Shown one piece after another: positions 19,606 through 29,317 of a DNA stretch of 64,000 nucleotides (the stretch's first letter is position 1; each line of letters opens with the position of its first letter). The stretch spans positions 1-64,000 of the forward strand of contig NZ_JALXKS010000003.1 in NCBI RefSeq assembly GCF_025144725.1, read 5' to 3'. This DNA comes from Brevibacterium sp. p3-SID960 (lineage in GTDB: Bacteria; Actinomycetota; Actinomycetes; Actinomycetales; Brevibacteriaceae). The notes under the pieces were generated by a model, which searched no databases, was not told the DNA's origin, and was given only the letters and a program-made list of their open reading frames with translations. A program made the translations under genes and the position numbers.

Positions 19606-19634
19606 TTGCGCTGAGGGGGAGCGGGCCATAGCGT
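19606..19634 (+). promoter_or_regulatory. Candidate ftsZ promoter
   Basis: In the 159-base ftsQ-ftsZ gap, TTGCGC (19606-19611) and TAGCGT (19629-19634) are separated by 17 bp, about 65 bases before the ftsZ start. The -10 fits the actinobacterial TANNNT pattern. A dedicated ftsZ promoter at this point is common in the phylum. Weak sequence evidence only. Confidence 0.4.
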
Positions 19635-19699
19635 CGACATGAAGGCAAAATAGGCCCACACGCCCGCATGGGCCCGATGCGTCGAAAGAGGAAACCGAC

Positions 19700-20986
19700 T
19701 TGGCTGAATTCCCACAATCCGGAGCGGACATCAAGGTTGCCGGTACCGGCGGCGGCGGTGTCAACGCTGTCCAACGGATGATCGACGTCGGCCTCAAGGG
19801 CGTCGAGTTCATCGCAATCAACACCGACGCACAGGCGCTGCTCCTCTCCGAAGCCGACCTCAAGCTCGAGATCGGCCGCGACCTCACCCGCGGGCTCGGC
19901 GCCGGAGCCGACCCGGAGATCGGCCGCAAGGCCGCAGAGGACTCCGAAGAGGCCATCACCGAAGCGCTCGAAGGCGCCGACATGGTCTTCGTCACCGCTG
20001 GCGAAGGCGGCGGCACCGGCACCGGTGCGGCACCGGTCGTCGCCCGCATCGCCCGCGGACTCGGCGCGCTGACCATCGGCGTCGTCACCCGCCCCTTCAC
20101 CTTCGAGGGCCGGCGCCGCTCGGCCCAGGCCGAGAAGGGCATCGCCGACCTCCGCGAGGAAGTCGACACCCTCATCGTCATCCCGAACGACCGGCTGCTG
20201 TCGATCTCGGACCGCAACGTCTCCGTCATCGAGGCGTTCCAGTCCGCTGACGAGGTGCTGCGCTCGGGCGTCCAGGGCATCACCGACCTCATCTCGACGC
20301 CGGGCATGATCAACCTCGACTTCGCCGACGTCAAGTCCGTCATGCAGGACGCCGGCACGGCTCTCATGGGCATCGGCTCAGCCGTCGGCGACGACCGTGC
20401 TGTGCAGGCGGCCGAGGCCGCGATCGCCTCGCCGCTGCTCGAAGCCAGCATCGAAGGCGCCCACGGCGTGCTGCTGAGCATCCAGGGCGGGTCCGATCTC
20501 GGCCTGTTCGAGATCAACGAGGCCGCCCGCCTCGTGCAGGAAGCCGCGCATCCGGAAGCCAACATCATCTTCGGAACCGTCATCGACGACAACCTCGGCG
20601 ACGAATGCCGCATCACCGTCATCGCCGCCGGCTTCGACACCCCGGTCGGCGCTGTGGAGGGCTCACCGTCACTGGCAGCCGGCAAGTCCTCGGATGAGCG
20701 CCGCTCTGCAGACTCCGGCCGCAGCGAATCCGGTCACCAGTCCGCAGCCCTCGGCGCGGCAGCCGCAGGCACCGGCGCAGCAGCAGGTGCTGCCGGCAGC
20801 GACTCCGGTGCCCAGGCCGGCCCGTACAGCCTGCGCTCGGACGAGTCCTCATCGAGCGGATCTGACGATGCGCAGGCTGCGGCAGGTGCCAGCGGAGATT
20901 CCGCAGCCCCGGTTCCGCGGGAGCTGCCGGATGAGAAGGTCGACAGCTTCGATGACGACCTCGACATCCCCGACTTCCTCAAATAA
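19700..20986 (+). CDS. ftsZ: Tubulin-like division protein FtsZ
   Basis: A 428-residue FtsZ with the GTP signature GGGTGTG (Gly103-Gly109), the T7-loop [11 protein letters not shown] region and INTDAQAL near residue 34. A long Ser/Ala/Gly-rich linker leads to the conserved C-terminal peptide [10 protein letters not shown] that binds SepF and other anchors. Translation appears to start at TTG (19700), preceded by AAAGAGGAAACC. The first strand reads KVAGTGGGG instead of the usual KV(V/I)G(V/I)GGGG. Confidence 0.96.
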   Translation: MAEFPQSGADIKVAGTGGGGVNAVQRMIDVGLKGVEFIAINTDAQALLLSEADLKLEIGRDLTRGLGAGADPEIGRKAAEDSEEAITEALEGADMVFVTAGEGGGTGTGAAPVVARIARGLGALTIGVVTRPFTFEGRRRSAQAEKGIADLREEVDTLIVIPNDRLLSISDRNVSVIEAFQSADEVLRSGVQGITDLISTPGMINLDFADVKSVMQDAGTALMGIGSAVGDDRAVQAAEAAIASPLLEASIEGAHGVLLSIQGGSDLGLFEINEAARLVQEAAHPEANIIFGTVIDDNLGDECRITVIAAGFDTPVGAVEGSPSLAAGKSSDERRSADSGRSESGHQSAALGAAAAGTGAAAGAAGSDSGAQAGPYSLRSDESSSSGSDDAQAAAGASGDSAAPVPRELPDEKVDSFDDDLDIPDFLK

Positions 20987-21000
20987 GACGGGAACGGCCC

Positions 21001-21765
21001 ATGCTGCACAGCCGCTTCGTCGTTCCGGGAACCCACCGCGTTGCCCACGCGGCGTTCTCGGACCGATGGGGCGGCTATTCCGTTCCCCCCTACAACTCCC
21101 TCAACCTCGGGCGCGGAGTCGGCGACGACGACTCCGCAGTGACAGCCAACCGCACTATGCTCGCCCAGGTCCTGGGACTGCAGGCCGACCGGCTGAGCTT
21201 CACCTCACAGGTCCACGGCACCGCAGTGCACTCTGTGGACCTCGACGAGCTCAACGCCTCCGTCCCGCTCGACACCGTCGAAGCCGACGCCCAGGTGACC
21301 TCATCGACCCACCTCGGGCTCGCCGTCCTCGTCGCCGACTGCACCCCGGTGCTGCTGGCCGACCCTGATGCCGGGGTCATCGCCAGCGTCCACGCTGGGC
21401 GTCAGGGCATGGCCGCCGGTGTCGTCACCGCCGCCATCGAGGCGATGCGGCAGCGCGGGGCGCAGAGCATCTCGGCGATCATCGGCCCATCGATCTCACC
21501 GCGGCGCTACGAGGTGCCGGTCGAGCTGCGCGAGGAGATCGCAGCGATCGAACCGGTTGCCGCCTCGGTCTCAGCCGAAGGCACCCCAGCCATCGACGTC
21601 GCCGCCGGAGTCGCCGAGCAGCTGCGGCGGGAAGGCGTGCGGCTCGAGCGCTGGGTCGCCGCCTGCACCTACGACAGTCCCGACCTGTTCTCCTACCGGC
21701 GCGACGCCGTCACCGGCCGCTTCGCCGGAGTCATCTGGATGGAGCCTGCCGCACAGCCGCGGTGA
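21001..21765 (+). CDS. pgeF: Multicopper-type purine nucleoside phosphorylase/laccase-domain protein (YfiH family)
   Basis: A 254-residue member of the DUF152/YfiH family. It shows the metal-site pattern: QVHGTAVH near residue 70, the DC of VADCTPVLLADP near 115, and SVHAGRQGMAAG near 130. Characterised members act as purine nucleoside phosphorylase/adenosine deaminase or in peptidoglycan-editing roles. It begins 14 bases after ftsZ. In many Gram-positives yggS sits between this gene and sepF; here it is absent. Confidence 0.9.
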   Translation: MLHSRFVVPGTHRVAHAAFSDRWGGYSVPPYNSLNLGRGVGDDDSAVTANRTMLAQVLGLQADRLSFTSQVHGTAVHSVDLDELNASVPLDTVEADAQVTSSTHLGLAVLVADCTPVLLADPDAGVIASVHAGRQGMAAGVVTAAIEAMRQRGAQSISAIIGPSISPRRYEVPVELREEIAAIEPVAASVSAEGTPAIDVAAGVAEQLRREGVRLERWVAACTYDSPDLFSYRRDAVTGRFAGVIWMEPAAQPR

Positions 21766-21893
21766 GAACTTCACCCGAACTTTCGACACGCCCGCAGCGC
21801 TTTCCCGGCCATCACCTGCCGGTGGGGTACGTTCTCACTAAGACCTTTGCATGTCGAACCGCGAAGGACGCCCGCAATCACGAGGAGTCGCCC

Positions 21894-22400
21894 ATGTCCG
21901 CTCTCAAGAAGATCGGCAGCTACCTGGGATTCGTCGAGGACTACGACGAGCAGGACCTGCGTCATCAGCCCACCGAACAGCGCCGTACCTACGAGGACGA
22001 GTACGACGACTACGCTGACGACAGCCTCGAAGCCGAACCGGAGCCGTTCGAGCCGCCGGCAGCTGCTGTCACTCCGATCCGCCCGTCCGTTCGTCCTGTG
22101 GAAAGTGCACCGGCCACCGCCATGCAGCGCATTCAGACGATCCACCCCCGCAGCTACAACGACGCCAAAGCCATCGGCACCGCCTTCCGAGACGGCGTGC
22201 CGGTCATCATGAACCTCTCGGCGATGGACGAAGCGAACTCCAAGCGCCTCGTCGACTTCTCCGCCGGCCTCATCTTCGGCCTGCGCGGATCCATCGAGAA
22301 GGTCACCAACAATGTGTTCCTTCTCACTCCCGAGTCGATCGAGGTATCGACCGAAGAAGCCGCAGGCGACCACCAGGCCAGCTTCTTCAATCAGAGCTGA
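21894..22400 (+). CDS. sepF: Cell division protein SepF
   Basis: The 168-residue SepF starts with the membrane-targeting helix MSALKKIGSYLGF, continues with an acidic Tyr/Glu/Asp-rich linker, and ends with the SepF core. The core includes HPRSYNDAKAIGTAFRDGVPVIMNL and DFSAGLIFGLRGSIEKV segments. It anchors FtsZ to the membrane, replacing FtsA in actinobacteria. CGAGGAG lies upstream of the ATG. A TACGTT hexamer at 21828-21833 could be its -10. Confidence 0.94.
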   Translation: MSALKKIGSYLGFVEDYDEQDLRHQPTEQRRTYEDEYDDYADDSLEAEPEPFEPPAAAVTPIRPSVRPVESAPATAMQRIQTIHPRSYNDAKAIGTAFRDGVPVIMNLSAMDEANSKRLVDFSAGLIFGLRGSIEKVTNNVFLLTPESIEVSTEEAAGDHQASFFNQS

Positions 22401-22444
22401 GGCGGCTGGCCGCAGCTGCGGCTCCCGGTTCGGCATTCACGGCA

Positions 22445-22476
22445 ACGGCGGACTACGCTTGAATGTAGTCCGCCGT
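22445..22476 (+). terminator. Hairpin between sepF and yggT
   Basis: A perfect 12-bp stem (ACGGCGGACTAC at 22445 pairing with GTAGTCCGCCGT at 22465) encloses an 8-base loop. There is no long T-run. It lies 44 bases after the sepF stop and 25 bases before the yggT start, so it is a likely terminator or attenuator. Confidence 0.6.
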
Positions 22477-22501
22477 CTGCGTTCCCTCAGGAGAAGCCTT
22501 C

Positions 22502-22801
22502 GTGTCATTGCTGTTTTGGATCATCGGCCAGGCTCTGAGCCTGTACGTCTTCGTGCTCCTGGCGCGCGTCGTCATCGACCTCATCCAGGTCTTCGCGCGA
22601 GACTGGCGGCCCACCGGCTTCATCCTCGTGCTCGCCGAGATCATCTACACGCTCACCGACCCGCCGGTGAAGCTCGTGCGCCGGATCATTCCGCCGCTGC
22701 GCCTGGGCCAGATCTCTCTGGACCTGGGCTTCATCCTCGTGTTCATCGCAGTCCAGATCCTCGCCGGCGTGTTCTTCAGCCTGGCAGCCCAGGGAATGTG
22801 A
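22502..22801 (+). CDS. YggT-family membrane protein
   Basis: This 99-residue protein has two hydrophobic segments (about residues 3-24 and 76-95) around an amphipathic stretch with PPVKLVRRIIPPLRLG, the YggT family core. It begins at GTG with AGGAGA eight bases upstream. The gene sits between sepF and divIVA across Gram-positive bacteria; its molecular role is poorly defined, probably envelope or division related. Confidence 0.9.
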   Translation: MSLLFWIIGQALSLYVFVLLARVVIDLIQVFARDWRPTGFILVLAEIIYTLTDPPVKLVRRIIPPLRLGQISLDLGFILVFIAVQILAGVFFSLAAQGM

Positions 22802-23067
22802 CATTCCCTTTTCGCGGTTGTGAAAGCCGCAGCCGGACTCTGCACACAGCTATTCGCCTCGCGTGAATGTGACAGAACTGCAATATCAAGCACGTGATGG
22901 ATTCCGCGCCGTGCCCGGTGATCGAGACCCGGCTGAAGGGCAAGACGTATTATGATGCGAATCATGGCATGGCCTGCACGAGAAATAAGCTGGCGTTGCT
23001 GTACAGTGGCATCGACATCTGTTGTATAACAGTAGAGTAAAGACGATTTCCGATCGAAGGTGGCCTC
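22802..23067 (+). other. divIVA upstream region
   Basis: No gene is visible in these 266 bases. The 3' half is less GC-rich and promoter-like, with TATGAT (22951-22956), TATAAC (23025-23030) and TAGAGT (23033-23038). A small dyad, CTGTT-GTAT-AACAG, spans 23019-23032 about 35 bases before divIVA. None of the -10 candidates has a good -35 at the usual distance. Confidence 0.45.
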
Positions 23068-23937
23068 ATGGCGCTTACGCCTCAAGATGTTGTCAATAAG
23101 CGGTTTCAGCATGTGAAGTTCCGCGAGGGATACGACCAGGAGGAAGTCGATGACTTCCTCGATGAAGTCGTCCTTGAGCTCCGTCGCCTCTACCAGGAGA
23201 ACGACGAGCTGCGTCAGAAGCTCTCGGCGTGCGAGCAGCGCAACCAGGAGCTGAGCCAGGGTCAGGGTGCTGCAGGCACCGAGCAGACCGGCGCCCAGAC
23301 GATCGGATCGCAGTCGGCCGCCCAGCAGCCGGCTGAGGACCCCCAGGCAACCCAGGCAATGCCCGCCGCCGTGCCGGAGCAGGACGTCAACGAGGCCCCG
23401 GCCGCCGACGAGAAGAAGGAGCAGGCCGCCTCGCCGCTGGTCGCCCCGCAGCAGTCGGCCGACGCACCGCGTGAGCAGGCTGACGAGAAGCCGCAGCAGA
23501 CCCAGCAGGGCGCTGCCGCCAACGGCTACGGCTCCAACGCAGCCGCAGCCGGCACCGGTGCCGCCGTCGGCGCTGTCGCCGGTGGAGCAGGCGGAGGTGA
23601 CCAGGACGCCCACGGCCTCATCTCGCTGGCACAGCGCCTGCACGACGAGCACGTCGCCGAAGGTGAGCGCACCCGCGATAAGCTCATCTCCGAGGCCCGC
23701 ACCAAAGCCGACCAGATCGTCAAGGACGCTGAGAAGAAGCGCGACGACACCCTCAGCACCCTGGAGAGCCAGAAGACCAGCCTCGAGCGTGAGATCGACG
23801 GTCTGCAGAACTTCGAGCGCCAGTACCGCACCCGCCTCAAGAGCTACCTGACCGATCAGCTGCGCGACCTGGAGAACTCCGGATCGCTGGCCCCGGAGAC
23901 TCTCGGCGGCAATCAGCAGCCGGGTCACTCGATCTGA
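23068..23937 (+). CDS. divIVA: Polar growth/septum placement protein DivIVA (Wag31)
   Basis: A 289-residue DivIVA. The N-terminal lipid-binding domain (MALTPQDVVNKRFQ through GYDQEEVDDFLDEVV) and first coiled coil are followed by a Gln/Ala/Pro-rich linker (about 80-180). A long C-terminal coiled coil completes it. In actinobacteria it marks poles and septa and directs peripheral wall synthesis. AAGGTGG precedes the ATG. Confidence 0.95.
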   Translation: MALTPQDVVNKRFQHVKFREGYDQEEVDDFLDEVVLELRRLYQENDELRQKLSACEQRNQELSQGQGAAGTEQTGAQTIGSQSAAQQPAEDPQATQAMPAAVPEQDVNEAPAADEKKEQAASPLVAPQQSADAPREQADEKPQQTQQGAAANGYGSNAAAAGTGAAVGAVAGGAGGGDQDAHGLISLAQRLHDEHVAEGERTRDKLISEARTKADQIVKDAEKKRDDTLSTLESQKTSLEREIDGLQNFERQYRTRLKSYLTDQLRDLENSGSLAPETLGGNQQPGHSI

Positions 23938-23984
23938 GGCACCTGATCTGACTCACCTGCGCTGAGTCAGCAGATCCCGCCGGA

Positions 23985-24014
23985 ACGGCCGGCCGCCATC
24001 GGGCGGCCGGCCGT
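23985..24014 (+). terminator. Terminator after divIVA
   Basis: A perfect 13-bp GC-rich stem (ACGGCCGGCCGCC, 23985-23997) pairs with 24002-24014 across a 4-base loop (ATCG). It lies 47 bases after the divIVA stop and separates the division genes from lspA. Confidence 0.75.
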
Positions 24015-24085
24015 TGCGCGTGTGTGCGAAGCTGCCGGTCATCGGTATGATGGACAGCTGAATCACCGAACCGAGGAGGACGCCC

Positions 24086-24640
24086 GTGCCGCAGACGAGC
24101 AGCCGACGTCTGCGCATCGTGCTGTTCGCGATCGCTCTCGCCGTGCTCGCTGTCGACCAGCTGACGAAGTTCATCGCAGTCCAGACGCTTGAAGGCCGTG
24201 AGCGCATCCCGGTCATCGGCGAACTCGCCGGCTTCACGTTCTACCGCAATCCCGGTGCTGCTCTCGGCATGGGAGAGAACACCACCTGGCTGTTCGCTCT
24301 CATCGCCATCGGCGTCTTCATCGCCATCCTCGTCCTCAGCCGCAGGCTCGGGTCCCGCGCATGGACGGCCGGCCTGGGGCTGCTGCTCGGAGGTCTGACC
24401 GGCAACCTCGTCGACCGGCTGTTCAGGCCGCCGGGCTTCTTCCACGGCGCCGTCGTCGACTTCATCGACCTGTACTTCTTCGTCTGCAACGTCGCCGACA
24501 TCGCGATCTCGGCGGCGGCCGTGACCATCGTGCTCACGACCCTGCGCAACATCAGTGTCGACGGCACCGCGGCCGGAGACGACAAGTCACCACGCGGCGA
24601 CCACGACACCCCTACAGAGGAGGCGCGAGCGCAGCCATGA
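24086..24640 (+). CDS. lspA: Lipoprotein signal peptidase II
   Basis: A 184-residue aspartic membrane protease with four spans. It has VDQLTK near residue 24, NPGAALG, the catalytic-Asp motif NLVDR near 110 and the second catalytic Asp in NVADIAIS near 136. It cleaves prolipoproteins before the lipidated Cys. Translation starts at GTG after GAGGAGGA. A TATGAT hexamer (24046-24051) is a plausible -10. It overlaps rluD by 4 bases. Confidence 0.95.
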   Translation: MPQTSSRRLRIVLFAIALAVLAVDQLTKFIAVQTLEGRERIPVIGELAGFTFYRNPGAALGMGENTTWLFALIAIGVFIAILVLSRRLGSRAWTAGLGLLLGGLTGNLVDRLFRPPGFFHGAVVDFIDLYFFVCNVADIAISAAAVTIVLTTLRNISVDGTAAGDDKSPRGDHDTPTEEARAQP

Positions 24641-25566
24641 CCGAGCGATCATTCCTCGTTCCCGAAGGCCTCGAAGGCGAACGGGTCGATGTGGCCCTCA
24701 GCCGGCTGCTGGGCCTGTCCCGGTCCGCGGCAGCAGCCATCGCCGCCGATGACGGCGTGCGCGTCGACGACACCGTCGTCGGCAAGTCCGAGCGGCTCAT
24801 CGCCGGATCCCGCATCGACGTGAAGATGCCAGCCGAACCCGAACCCCTGGGCATCGACGCCGAGCCGGTGCCGGGCATGCGCGTCATCTACGACGACGAC
24901 GCCTTCGTCGTCGTCGACAAGCCGATCGGAGTGGCCGCCCACTCAGCGGCAGGATGGCACGGCCCGACCGTCATCGGCGGTCTCGTCGCCGCCGGATACG
25001 ACATCGCCACCTCGGGTGCGGCCGAACGCCAGGGGATCGTCCACCGCCTCGACGTCGGAACCTCCGGCGTCATGGTCGTCGCCAAGGGCGAACACGCGTA
25101 CTCCGTGCTCAAACGCGCATTCAAGCAGCGCACGGTGAAGAAGACCTACCACGCGCTCGTCCAGGGACTTCCCGACCCTGTCATCGGCACGATCGAAGCG
25201 CCGATCGGCCGCAACCTGCGCCGCGACGGGCTCTACGCCGTGCGCACCGACGGCAAGCATGCCGTGACCCACTACGAGGTCATCGAAGCCTACCGCTCGG
25301 CAACCCTGCTCGAAGTCCAGCTGGAGACCGGCCGCACCCACCAGATCCGCGTCCACATGGCCGCCACCAAGCATCCCTGCTGCGGTGACCTGCCCTACGG
25401 CGCTGACCCGGTGCTGGCGAAGAAGCTCGGCCTCGAACGCCAGTGGCTGCACGCCGTCGAACTCGGATTCACGCACCCGGAGACAGGGGAGTGGGTCGAG
25501 TTCACCAGCGACTATCCCGAGGATCTGCAGACCGCCCTCGACCGGCTGCGCGTCGCCCAAGGCTGA
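24637..25566 (+). CDS. rluD: Pseudouridine synthase, RluD/RluA family
   Basis: The 309-residue protein has an N-terminal S4-like RNA-binding domain (about residues 10-75) and a catalytic domain with the HRLDVGTSG motif (near residue 139) holding the catalytic Asp. It isomerises uridines, probably in 23S rRNA; the exact target cannot be read from sequence. The lspA-rluD pairing is common in Gram-positives and the 4-base overlap suggests coupling. Confidence 0.92.
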   Translation: MTERSFLVPEGLEGERVDVALSRLLGLSRSAAAAIAADDGVRVDDTVVGKSERLIAGSRIDVKMPAEPEPLGIDAEPVPGMRVIYDDDAFVVVDKPIGVAAHSAAGWHGPTVIGGLVAAGYDIATSGAAERQGIVHRLDVGTSGVMVVAKGEHAYSVLKRAFKQRTVKKTYHALVQGLPDPVIGTIEAPIGRNLRRDGLYAVRTDGKHAVTHYEVIEAYRSATLLEVQLETGRTHQIRVHMAATKHPCCGDLPYGADPVLAKKLGLERQWLHAVELGFTHPETGEWVEFTSDYPEDLQTALDRLRVAQG

Positions 25567-25669
25567 ACACGCGAAACGGGTCCACCTCATAGCCGCGATG
25601 TCCCTGATGATCGCTAGACTGGTGTGCGTCGCCGGGAGCGGGACATGCCGACTGTGAGAAAGAGGATCC

Positions 25670-28600
25670 GTGGCTGAGGACTTCGTACACCTGCACGTGC
25701 ACACCGAGTACTCGATGCTCGATGGGGCCGCCCGCCTGGGCGACCTGATGCAGGCGACGAAGGCCTCGGGAATGAACGCGATCGCCACGACCGACCACGG
25801 GTACCTCTTCGGCGCCTTCGACTTCTGGAAGCAGGCCACCGACGCCGGCATCAAACCGATCATCGGCGTTGAGGCCTACCTGACTCCGGGCACCGCGCGC
25901 ACCGACAAGACCCGCGTGAAGTGGCGCACCGATGAGAGCCAGCGCGGCGACGACGTCTCCGGCGGCGGCGCCTACACGCACAAGACGCTGCTGGCGGAGA
26001 ACAACACCGGCATGCGCAACCTCTTCAAGGCATCCTCGCTGGCCAGTCTGGACTCCGCATTCGCGAAGTACCCGCGCCTGGATCGCGAGCTGCTCAACAC
26101 GTACTCCGAAGGCCTCATCGCCACCACCGGCTGCCCCTCGGGAGAAGTGCAGACGCGGCTGCGACTCGGTCAGTACGACGAAGCCGTCAGAGCCGCAGCG
26201 GAGTTCCGCGACATCTTCGGCAAGAACAACTACTACTGCGAGATCATGGACCACGGTCTGACGATCGAGCGACGCGTCGTCAAGGACCTGCTGCGCCTGG
26301 CGAAGGACCTCGGCCTGCCGCTGGTGGCCACCAACGACCTGCACTACACCCACGAATCCGACGCCAAGGCCCACGAAGCGCTGCTGGCCCTGCAGTCAGG
26401 TTCGAAGCTCATCGAACCGACCTACGACCAGGGCGGCAGCCGCTTCGCGTTCTCCGGCTCCGGCTACTACCTCAAGACTCCGGCTGAGATGCGCGCACTG
26501 TTCAAGGAGCTGCCCGAGGCGTGCAACAACACCCTTGAGATCGCCGAGCGCTGCGAGATCTCCTTCGACACCAGCGCCAACTACATGCCCCAGTTCCCCT
26601 GCCCGCCCGGTGAGGACGAGACCTCGTGGCTGGTCAAGGAAGTCGAGAAGGGCCTGCACTACCGCTACCCGAACGGCATCCCCGACGACGTGCGCAAACA
26701 GGCCGACTACGAACTCGACGTCATCATCTCGATGGGCTTCCCCGGCTACTTCCTCGTCGTCGCCGACTTCATCAACTGGTCGAAGGAGAACGGCATCCGA
26801 GTAGGCCCCGGCCGCGGCTCGGGTGCCGGTTCGATGGTCGCCTACGCCCTGCGCATCACAGACCTCGACCCGCTGGAGCACGGACTGATCTTCGAGCGGT
26901 TCCTCAACCCCGACCGTGTGTCGATGCCCGACTTCGACGTCGACTTCGATGATCGTCGCCGCGGTGAGGTCATCGACTACGTCACCGAGAAGTACGGCGA
27001 CGAGCGCGTGGCGATGATCGTCACCTACGGCACCATCAAGACCAAGCAGGCGCTCAAAGACTCCGCCCGCATCATGGGCAAGCCGTTCTCCCTCGGCGAG
27101 AAGCTGACGAAGGCGCTGCCGCCGGCGGTCATGGCCAAGGACATCCCGCTGGCCGACATCGAAGAGCCCCAGGCACCGCGCTACGGCGAAGCAGGGGAGT
27201 TCCGCGAACTGCTGGAGACCGATCCCGAGGCGCGGGAGACCTTCGAGACCGCGAAGGGCCTGGAGGGCCTCAAACGCGGGTGGGGTGTGCATGCCGCCGG
27301 CGTCATCATGTCGTCTGACCCGATCATCGACGTCATCCCGATCATGCGCCGGTTCCAGGACGGGCAGGTCATCACGCAGTTCGACTACCCCACCTGTGAG
27401 GGCCTCGGCCTCATCAAGATGGACTTCCTCGGCTTGCGCAACCTCACGATCATCTCCGACGCGATCGAGAACATCCGGCTGAACAAGGACTTCGAACTCG
27501 ACCTGGAGCACCTGGCCCTCGACGACGAGGAGTCCTACAAGCTGCTCTCCCGCGGAGACACCCTCGGTGTGTTCCAGCTCGACGGCGGCGGCCTGCGCGG
27601 ACTGCTGCGGATGATGCGCCCGGACAACTTCGAAGACATCTCCGCCACCATCGCGCTCTACCGGCCCGGCCCGATGGGCGCGGACTCGCATACGAACTTC
27701 GCGCTGCGCAAGAACGGCCTGCAGGAGATCACCCCGATCCACCCCGAGCTGGCCGAACCGCTCGCTGAGATCCTCGACACCACCTACGGCCTCATCATCT
27801 ACCAGGAGCAGGTGATGGCGATCGCGCAGAAGGTCGCAGGCTACTCGCTCGGCCAAGCAGACATTCTGCGCCGCGCAATGGGCAAGAAGAAGAAGGCCGA
27901 ACTGGACAAGCAGCAGGTCGGCTTCTTCGGCGGCATGAAGGAACGCGGCTATTCCGAGGCGGCGGCCCAGGCGCTGTGGGACATCCTGCTGCCCTTCTCC
28001 GACTACGCCTTCAACAAGGCCCACTCAGCAGCCTACGGGCTCGTGTCGTACTGGACGGCCTACCTCAAGGCCCACTATCCGGCCGAGTACATGGCCGCCC
28101 TGCTGACCTCAGTCGGGGACAACAAGGACAAGCTCGCCCTCTACCTCAGCGAGTGCCGGCGCATGCACATCACCGTTCTGCCGCCGGACGTCAACGAATC
28201 CGCCAACAACTTCACGCCGGTCGGCGACGATATCCGCTTCGGCATGGGAGCGGTGCGCAACGTCGGCGGCAACGTCGTGCAGGGCATCGTCGAAGCCCGG
28301 CAGGACAAAGGCAAGTTCACCTCCTTCAATGACTTCCTCGACAAGGTGCCCAGCCAGGTGTGCAACAAGCGCACCATCGAATCGCTCATCAAAGCCGGCG
28401 CCTTCGACTCGCTTGACCACAACCGGCGCAGCCTCGTCGAGATCCACGAAGAGGCGGTCGACGCCGTCATCGGCGTCAAGCGCCAGGAAGCCGCCGGCCA
28501 GTTCGACCTGTTCGCCGGCCTCGGCGAGGAGGACGAGTCGAGCTTCGCGGTCAAGATCCCCGAGCGCACCGAGTGGGAGAAGAAGGAGCTGCTGGCCTTC

Positions 28601-29242
28601 GAACGCGAAATGCTCGGCCTCTACGTCTCCGACCATCCGCTCAACGGGCTCGAGGACATCCTGCAGTCGGAATCAGAGGGCTCGATCGCTCAGCTGCTCG
28701 ACCCGGAGAACAAGCGCCCGGACGGATCCCAGACCACGATCTGCGGCATGATCACCCAGGTCTCGCGGAAGGTCTCGAAGAACTCCGGTCGCCCGTACGC
28801 GATCGTCACCATCGAAGACCTCGAAGCGAGCATGGAGGTGATGTTCTTCGGCGACACCTACGAGCCGGTGGCGACCCTGCTGACCAATGACCTCGTCATC
28901 ACCGTCACCGGCCGGATCCGCCGCTCCGATGACCGGCCGACCTCGCTCATGGCGATGTCGATGACGATCCCGGACGTCACCGATCGCGCCGACCGGCCGC
29001 TGTACGTGTCGATGCCGGTCGAACGCTGCACACCGGACCTCGTCGAGAACCTCAAGATGATCCTGCAGGCCAACCCCGGCCAGACCGAGGTGCGGCTGTG
29101 CCTGACGAACCGCGAGCGCACGACGATCATGCGCCTCGACCGCGGCCTGCGGGTGACGGCGGACCCGAGCCTGTTCGGCGATCTCAAGGGCCTGCTCGGG
29201 CCCAGCTGCCTGACGGCCCCAGCGACCACGTCGATCTTCTGA
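25670..29242 (+). CDS. dnaE: DNA polymerase III alpha subunit
   Basis: A 1190-residue replicative polymerase of the DnaE1 type. It starts with a PHP domain (HLHVHTEYSMLDGAA) and carries the palm catalytic motif PDFDVDFDD near residue 420. Helix-hairpin-helix and OB-fold regions follow near the C-terminus (the OB fold about residues 1020-1110). No intein is present. It starts at GTG with AGAGGA upstream. TAGACT at 25615-25620 is a possible -10. Confidence 0.97.
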   Translation: MAEDFVHLHVHTEYSMLDGAARLGDLMQATKASGMNAIATTDHGYLFGAFDFWKQATDAGIKPIIGVEAYLTPGTARTDKTRVKWRTDESQRGDDVSGGGAYTHKTLLAENNTGMRNLFKASSLASLDSAFAKYPRLDRELLNTYSEGLIATTGCPSGEVQTRLRLGQYDEAVRAAAEFRDIFGKNNYYCEIMDHGLTIERRVVKDLLRLAKDLGLPLVATNDLHYTHESDAKAHEALLALQSGSKLIEPTYDQGGSRFAFSGSGYYLKTPAEMRALFKELPEACNNTLEIAERCEISFDTSANYMPQFPCPPGEDETSWLVKEVEKGLHYRYPNGIPDDVRKQADYELDVIISMGFPGYFLVVADFINWSKENGIRVGPGRGSGAGSMVAYALRITDLDPLEHGLIFERFLNPDRVSMPDFDVDFDDRRRGEVIDYVTEKYGDERVAMIVTYGTIKTKQALKDSARIMGKPFSLGEKLTKALPPAVMAKDIPLADIEEPQAPRYGEAGEFRELLETDPEARETFETAKGLEGLKRGWGVHAAGVIMSSDPIIDVIPIMRRFQDGQVITQFDYPTCEGLGLIKMDFLGLRNLTIISDAIENIRLNKDFELDLEHLALDDEESYKLLSRGDTLGVFQLDGGGLRGLLRMMRPDNFEDISATIALYRPGPMGADSHTNFALRKNGLQEITPIHPELAEPLAEILDTTYGLIIYQEQVMAIAQKVAGYSLGQADILRRAMGKKKKAELDKQQVGFFGGMKERGYSEAAAQALWDILLPFSDYAFNKAHSAAYGLVSYWTAYLKAHYPAEYMAALLTSVGDNKDKLALYLSECRRMHITVLPPDVNESANNFTPVGDDIRFGMGAVRNVGGNVVQGIVEARQDKGKFTSFNDFLDKVPSQVCNKRTIESLIKAGAFDSLDHNRRSLVEIHEEAVDAVIGVKRQEAAGQFDLFAGLGEEDESSFAVKIPERTEWEKKELLAFEREMLGLYVSDHPLNGLEDILQSESEGSIAQLLDPENKRPDGSQTTICGMITQVSRKVSKNSGRPYAIVTIEDLEASMEVMFFGDTYEPVATLLTNDLVITVTGRIRRSDDRPTSLMAMSMTIPDVTDRADRPLYVSMPVERCTPDLVENLKMILQANPGQTEVRLCLTNRERTTIMRLDRGLRVTADPSLFGDLKGLLGPSCLTAPATTSIF

Positions 29243-29304
29243 CCACCGACAGGCACTGCGCTTCTCGCTGTGCGGGGCGCCGGACGGCAGGAAGGCAGAG
29301 GACG

Positions 29305-29310
29305 TAGAAT
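29305..29310 (+). promoter_or_regulatory. Candidate -10 element of leaderless hisD
   Basis: TAGAAT lies 7 bases before a GTG codon at 29318, the spacing expected if transcription starts on the start codon. No clear -35 is visible. The same TAGAATGGAGC block precedes hemH at 60518. Confidence 0.45.
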
Positions 29311-29317
29311 GGAGCGC

